64,000 nt of DNA from contig NZ_JAVFVV010000009.1 in NCBI RefSeq assembly GCF_030929505.1, positions 225,751-289,750 on the forward strand, written 5' to 3'. Below, piece after piece: positions 61,454-64,000 of the stretch. The notes beneath the pieces were generated by a model that made no database searches, was not told the origin of the DNA, and worked only from the letters and a program-made list of their open reading frames with translations. The position numbers and the translations under genes were made by a program. How positions within the stretch are numbered: position 1 is the stretch's first letter; each line of letters begins with the position of its first letter. Source of the stretch: Mesorhizobium sp. LHD-90 (lineage in GTDB: Bacteria; Pseudomonadota; Alphaproteobacteria; Rhizobiales; Rhizobiaceae).

Positions 61454-62646
61454 CAAAGATGCTGGCCAGCATCACCGGCACGGCTGAAGCCGAGATCGCC
61501 ATCTCGGGCGGGGCGGACATCATTGACCTGAAGGACCCGAAGGCAGGCGCGCTCGGAGCGGTGGCGATCGACGAGATCCGCAAGACCGTCGCCGCTGTCG
61601 GCGCGCGCGCCGAGACCAGCGCGGTTTGCGGCGACCTGCCGATGCATCCCCGCACGATCCGCACCAAGGCCGAGGAGATCGCCGCGACGGGCGTCAGCTA
61701 TGTGAAGGTCGGCTTCTTTCCCGGAGAGGAGGCGGAGGCCTGCGCGCGTTCACTGGCGCCGGTCGCGCGGCGAACAAAACTGGTGGCCGTATTGTTTGCC
61801 GACCGTCAGCCGGATTTCGGGCTGTTGCCGGTCTTCGCCCAGAGCGGCTTTTTTGCCGTGATGATGGACACGGCCGGCAAGGGGGAGGGTCGGCTGCTTG
61901 ATCATTTGCCACCCGAGCGCATCCCGGCCTTCATCGCCGAGGCACGCCGCCACCGGCTGAAAGCCGGTCTTGCCGGCTCGCTGGAAGCGCCAGACATTCC
62001 TCGCCTGCTGCCTTTCGGCCCGGATTTCCTCGGCTTCCGCGGCGCGCTGTGCGACCGCTCCGAGCGCACGGCTGCGATCGACGTCGAGGCGGTGGCGGGC
62101 ATCCGCGCGCTGATCCCGGAGGAGCGGCAGTTCGACCGCTCGGCCACGGTGGACTATCGGCTGCTCGCGGCACGCGGCTATTCGCCCGGCGCGGGAGATC
62201 CGGCGCTCGGCACCGACAAGATTTTCGTGCGCGACTTCGTACTGCCGGTGCAGATCGGCGCCTACAGCTTCGAGCACGGCCACACGCAAAAGGTGCGGTT
62301 CGACGTGACCGCCGAGGTGCAGCGCATCACCAGCAATCCCGAGGACATGCGCCATATCGTCTCCTACGACATCATCATGGACGGCATCCGCACCATCGTG
62401 GCGCGCGGCCATGTGGAGCTGAGCGAGGCGCTGGCCGAGCAGGTGGCGGCGCATGTGCTGGAAGACCCGCGCGTCGTGCGGGTGACTGTCAGCGTGCAGA
62501 AGCTTGAACTCGGGCCGGGCGGCGTCGGCGTCGAGATCGAGCGCAAGCGGGCGAAGCAGCAGACTTCCAGCCAATCGCCAGGAGGGACATCCGCCGCCGA
62601 CGACAAGAACTTCTCCGGCATCAACCAGAAGGGCCTCGGCCAGTGA
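61450..62646 (+). CDS. Fusion of formylfuran-phosphate synthase (MfnB-like) and dihydroneopterin aldolase (FolB-like)
   Basis: A 398-residue fusion. Residues about 1-230 match (5-formylfuran-3-yl)methyl phosphate synthase (DIIDLKDPKAGALGA is the hallmark; the enzyme makes the furan ring of methanofuran from two glyceraldehyde-3-phosphates). Residues about 255-370 resemble dihydroneopterin aldolase (VRDFVLPVQIGAYSFEHGH, VQKLELGPGGVGVEIERK). The second activity would feed tetrahydromethanopterin (or folate) synthesis. One protein therefore links the two C1 carriers of the formaldehyde oxidation pathway. It is coupled to both neighbours by ATGA overlaps. Confidence 0.85.
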   Translation: MTKMLASITGTAEAEIAISGGADIIDLKDPKAGALGAVAIDEIRKTVAAVGARAETSAVCGDLPMHPRTIRTKAEEIAATGVSYVKVGFFPGEEAEACARSLAPVARRTKLVAVLFADRQPDFGLLPVFAQSGFFAVMMDTAGKGEGRLLDHLPPERIPAFIAEARRHRLKAGLAGSLEAPDIPRLLPFGPDFLGFRGALCDRSERTAAIDVEAVAGIRALIPEERQFDRSATVDYRLLAARGYSPGAGDPALGTDKIFVRDFVLPVQIGAYSFEHGHTQKVRFDVTAEVQRITSNPEDMRHIVSYDIIMDGIRTIVARGHVELSEALAEQVAAHVLEDPRVVRVTVSVQKLELGPGGVGVEIERKRAKQQTSSQSPGGTSAADDKNFSGINQKGLGQ

Positions 62647-63281
62647 GGCCACTGGTCGTCAAGCTTGGCGGCAGCACCTCGCGCGCGGCGGAACTAGACA
62701 TCTGGATTGCGGCGCTGGCGGGAAGCACCACACCTCTCGTTGTCGTGCCTGGCGGTGGGCCGTTTGCCGATATGGTTCGGGAGGCGCAGCCGCGCCTTCG
62801 CTTCTCGGATTCGGCCGCTCACAAGATGGCGATTCTTGCCATGGATCAGTTCGGGCAGGTCATCCTCGATCGTCATTCGCGCTTCGTCGCGGCTCGTTCT
62901 ATCGCCGACATCGAGGCGGCGCTGGTGGACGGGCAAGTTCCGGTCTGGCTGCCGTCGGATCTGGCGTTTTCGGCGCCGGAGATCCCGCAATCCTGGGACG
63001 TCACTTCGGACTCGCTTGCGGCCTGGCTCGCCGGGCGGCTTGGTGTCGAGACGCTGCTGCTGATCAAGCAGACGGATGATTTTTCCACAGACGATGACGT
63101 CGCCGGCCTGTCGCAGCGCGGTGTGGTCGACACGGCGCTGCCTTCCATATTGCCGAAAACTGTCGCGCTGCGGCTTGCCGGCCCGTGCGATGCCGCCGCC
63201 GCTGGACCGGATTTGGCGTCGAGCAGACTGCCCGGCACTTTGGTCGCTCTTGCCTCCGGCCAGCTTCGCAGGACAGCTTAG
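62643..63281 (+). CDS. Amino-acid-kinase-family protein of the methanofuran pathway (MfnE-like)
   Basis: A 212-residue protein of the amino acid kinase fold: VVKLGGSTSRAAEL at the start, VVVPGGGPFADMVREAQ, and LLLIKQTDDFS near the base site. In methanogens MfnE phosphorylates aminomethylfuran phosphate; bacterial homologues lie in methylotroph C1 gene clusters. It follows the MfnB/FolB fusion with an ATGA overlap, which supports this role; the exact substrate in bacteria is inferred. Confidence 0.75.
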   Translation: MRPLVVKLGGSTSRAAELDIWIAALAGSTTPLVVVPGGGPFADMVREAQPRLRFSDSAAHKMAILAMDQFGQVILDRHSRFVAARSIADIEAALVDGQVPVWLPSDLAFSAPEIPQSWDVTSDSLAAWLAGRLGVETLLLIKQTDDFSTDDDVAGLSQRGVVDTALPSILPKTVALRLAGPCDAAAAGPDLASSRLPGTLVALASGQLRRTA

Positions 63282-63285
63282 GAGC

Positions 63286-63837
63286 ATGACCAAACTGCAT
63301 ACCCCCCGCTGGGCCTGGGTGCTGACCGGCTCCGGCCACTTTTTCACCGAGAGCTTCCAGATGATCCGGGAGCTGGAGCATTGCGACGTGTTCGTGTCGA
63401 AGGCCGCGAACGAAGTCCTGCGCATGTACAAGCTGAAGCTGGATTTTCCCGAGACGATGCGGGTGCTGCACGACAAGACGGCAAGCGCCATTCCGGTCGG
63501 CGAGTTCTATCACGGCGTCTACCACACGGTGGTGGTGGCGCCGGCTAGCTCCAACACGGTGGCGAAATGCGTCTGGGGCATTTCCGATACGCTCGCCACC
63601 AACGTCTTCGCGCAGGCGGGAAAATGCCGCGTGCCGTCGATCGTCTTTGCCTGCGACACCGCGCCGGAACTGGAGACCATGGCCCCGCACGGGCTGGTAA
63701 AGGTCTATCCGCGCAAGATCGACCTCGACAACACCGAGCGGCTGAAAAGTTTCGAGCGCACGCAGGTGGTCGAGTCACTGGCCGAATTGCGAGCGGCGGT
63801 CGCGCGTCGCAAGGCGGAGCTGGAAGCCGATGCGTAG
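63286..63837 (+). CDS. DmrB-like flavoprotein (dihydromethanopterin reductase family)
   Basis: A 183-residue flavoprotein. VLTGSGHFFTESFQMI and VVVAPASSNTVAKCVWGISDTLATN are features of the flavodoxin-like flavoprotein family that includes archaeal and methylotroph dihydromethanopterin reductases. It would reduce dihydromethanopterin to the active H4MPT form. AGGAG precedes ATG 63286, 5 bp past the kinase stop. It is probably the last gene of this operon inside the window. Confidence 0.78.
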   Translation: MTKLHTPRWAWVLTGSGHFFTESFQMIRELEHCDVFVSKAANEVLRMYKLKLDFPETMRVLHDKTASAIPVGEFYHGVYHTVVVAPASSNTVAKCVWGISDTLATNVFAQAGKCRVPSIVFACDTAPELETMAPHGLVKVYPRKIDLDNTERLKSFERTQVVESLAELRAAVARRKAELEADA

Positions 63838-63942
63838 GGAAGGGTGGCTGTCGCACGTCCCCCCTCACCGGCCCTTCGGGCTGTCCAGCCGATGGATGGG
63901 TAACAGAATGGACCGGATACATGGGTTACAGTTCTCCCCGTT

Positions 63943-63998
63943 GCTGGTCCGCAAAAGCGCCGGCTGGTTTGGGTTGCAAGGCGGTTTTGCGGACCAGC
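63943..63998. repeat. Perfect 14-bp inverted repeat at the right edge
   Basis: GCTGGTCCGCAAAA (63943-63956) and TTTTGCGGACCAGC (63985-63998) are exact inverted repeats around 28 bp. Just before it, ATGGGTAACAG and ATGGGTTACAG occur on either side of AATGGACCGGATAC. This could be the end of an insertion sequence cut off by the window or a terminator; no transposase is visible. Confidence 0.45.
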
Positions 63999-64000
63999 CT

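Overview
The window is about 64 kb of GC-rich DNA. Its gene content fits an alphaproteobacterium of the Hyphomicrobiales, and the mix of Mesorhizobium-like sugar-acid catabolism, intergenic palindromes and a red-type Calvin operon suggests the Phyllobacteriaceae. That placement is inferred from gene families and style, not from a marker gene. The right two thirds is a methylotrophy and autotrophy region: lanthanide-type methanol dehydrogenase (xoxF, xoxG, xoxJ), PQQ synthesis (pqqABCDE), quinoprotein accessory genes, a complete-looking Calvin-Benson operon with its regulator, and the first genes of a methanofuran/tetrahydromethanopterin cofactor cluster. Read together, methanol would be oxidised in the periplasm, formaldehyde would pass through the H4MPT/methanofuran pathway towards CO2, and CO2 would be refixed by RuBisCO.

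Layout. 1-11.8 kb: the 3' end of an enolase-superfamily gene, then LacI and GntR regulators, a CtBP-like dehydrogenase, an FCD-type GntR regulator, a sugar-type ABC importer without an ATPase gene, and an acid-sugar module (enolase-superfamily protein, 2-hydroxyacid dehydrogenase, HpcH/HpaI aldolase). 11.9-17.6 kb, minus strand: a compact operon with an E1alpha-E1beta-lipoyl fusion, an E2-like protein that lacks the catalytic residues, an Ldh2-type dehydrogenase and two SDR proteins without the catalytic tyrosine. 18-21.4 kb: a polar-amino-acid-type importer, also without an ATPase, a relic of a fumarylacetoacetate-hydrolase gene, and a Gfo/Idh/MocA dehydrogenase. 21.7-23.4 kb: folP with a duplicated 3' end enclosing a small exported-protein gene. 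23.7-26.6 kb: two DUF1254/DUF1214 proteins.

26.7-44.5 kb: pqqABCDE, a CxxxCW rhodanese-like protein, xoxJ, xoxG, xoxF, a small Cys-rich exported protein, a SoxYZ-like carrier, an amidohydrolase, a CaCA-type exchanger, a quinoprotein-relay metallohydrolase, a NitT/TauT-like ABC importer and a class I cytochrome c. 44.5-55.5 kb: cbbF-P-T-orf43-A-L-S-X-E-Z on the minus strand, divergent from cbbR. 55.7-60.8 kb: an operon pairing an ABC-2 exporter with a periplasmic binding protein, a beta-propeller protein and a cupredoxin-like protein, as in the PQQ-associated ABC system of unknown substrate. 60.9-63.8 kb: a DUF2380-like protein, a formylfuran-phosphate synthase/dihydroneopterin aldolase fusion, an amino-acid-kinase-like protein and a DmrB-like flavoprotein.

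Many gaps hold long GC-rich palindromes. There is also a small inverted-repeat element inside an ABC operon and a pair of opposed 8-bp tandem arrays that supply the stop codons of two convergent genes. I saw no rRNA, tRNA, CRISPR array or intact transposase.
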